NCBI GenBank assembly: GCA_041398225.1
Contig: JAWKVD010000017.1
Coordinates: 1-64,000, forward strand
Length of the DNA stretch: 64,000 nt
Direction of reading: 5' to 3'
Source: JAWKVD01 sp041398225
Lineage (GTDB): Bacteria; Pseudomonadota; Alphaproteobacteria; Caulobacterales; Hyphomonadaceae
Made by a program: the position numbers and the translations under genes
Notes under the pieces: generated by a model
Told to the model about the DNA's origin: nothing
The model's database searches: none
What the model saw: the letters and a program-made list of their open reading frames with translations, nothing else
Shown: in pieces, positions 63,509-64,000 of the stretch
Layout of the letters: the number at the start of each line of letters is the position of its first letter
How positions within the stretch are numbered: the first letter of the stretch is position 1

Positions 63509-64000
63509 AGAAGACTGGACGCCGGAAGGCCAGCCGGCCTTCAAGTCCGGCGATCTCGTCGCCTTCGCGTGGGGCGAGTTCCTGCACACCAAGAAACTGC
63601 CCGAGGTATCCCTGGTGCTGCGTCCGACCGCGCGTCAGGCGATCCAGGACGTGTCGATCTCGCGCGCGGGCCTTCTCATCACCCTGTCCGACAATGTCGC
63701 GGTCAAGGTGCTGCAATTGTCCGGCAAGCCGGGCGCGTGGACGCTCAAGGATGTCGGCCTGCCGCCCGCGGGCTCGGCCGAGGTGATCTTCGCGGACAGC
63801 GAGGAGGTCACGGCCTATCTCGGATATGAGAGCTTCCTCTCGCCCGACACGCTCTATCAGTACGACACGGTTTCGCACGACCTCTCAGCGATCAAATCGC
63901 TGCCGGCGTGGTTCGACGCCGGACCCTACGAGGTGCAGCAGTTCGAGGCGGCCTCGAAGGACGGCACGAAGGTTCCCTACTTCGTCGTCCATGCGAAGGG
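63117..64000 (+). pseudogene. S9 peptidase continuation, cut by the window end
   Basis: From 63117 an open frame, shifted by one relative to the 5' part, reads PEAKPQELWVDKDTLLIATD and continues through the second repeat copy. It then runs into new propeller sequence (EEDWTPEGQPAFKSGDLVAF, then FDAGPYEVQQFEAASKDGTKVPYFVVHAKG) without a stop to the window end. This is the family-typical continuation just before the alpha/beta-hydrolase domain, so the rest of the gene probably follows outside. Confidence 0.75.

Overview
The window is about 64 kb of GC-rich, gene-dense bacterial chromosome with no rRNA, tRNA, CRISPR array or recognisable transposase. Gene content and order point to an alphaproteobacterium, probably a marine Maricaulales/Hyphomonadaceae-type organism. 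The indicators are the ftsK-amt-ubiH cluster, the DUF1223-acnA-ccmABCDG-ispZ-ftsY-mtaB-dapF backbone, mmcB, DUF2794, a LonN/Trm112/DUF971 operon and an ECF/ChrR-type pair. The genus cannot be fixed from the sequence alone.

Layout. 0-7.8 kb holds FtsK, an ammonium transporter, a UbiH-type hydroxylase and the translationally coupled LonN-Trm112-DUF971 set. 8-16.4 kb holds a MAPEG protein, a split two-subunit ThDP enzyme with a flavodoxin-family protein, a VWA protein, argG, a large hybrid histidine kinase with a stand-alone receiver, and inorganic pyrophosphatase. 16.4-27.1 kb is mostly minus strand: small lipoproteins, a cupin, tag, ygfZ, csp, a shortened RibD, gpmA, an M23 lipoprotein, and an envelope operon with a subtilisin-like lipoprotein and a separate propeptide-like protein. 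27-32.8 kb holds an FkbM methyltransferase, a frame-damaged mmcB and neighbour, an ECF sigma/ChrR-like pair, thpR, a Bax-inhibitor-1 protein and DUF2794. 33.2-37.6 kb is a four-gene ABC system with GldG-like and DUF4340 components.

From 37.7 kb to the end runs the backbone DUF1223-acnA-ccmABCDG-ispZ-ftsY-mtaB-dapF. It is interrupted by blocks that look inserted: MarR/Nudix, flippase/glycoside hydrolase/DMT transporter/M28 peptidase, MarR/FMN reductase, PepSY-TM/iorAB-like oxidoreductase, and a lower-GC island with two HTH-type proteins and a DUF3892 protein preceded by three tandem RNA hairpins. The window ends inside an S9 prolyl-oligopeptidase-type lipoprotein gene.

The cell implied is a secreted-peptidase-rich heterotroph (S8, S9, M23 and M28 enzymes) with cytochrome c maturation and several envelope systems. 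Two places have the wrong texture for normal sequence. At 28.43-29.11 kb at least four two-base losses fall at GCGC/CGCG sites within mmcB. At 62.30-63.51 kb an internal ~604-608 bp duplication carries almost only synonymous differences in its second half. Both suggest local assembly or consensus problems, possibly from mixed strains, and should be resolved before gene loss is inferred.
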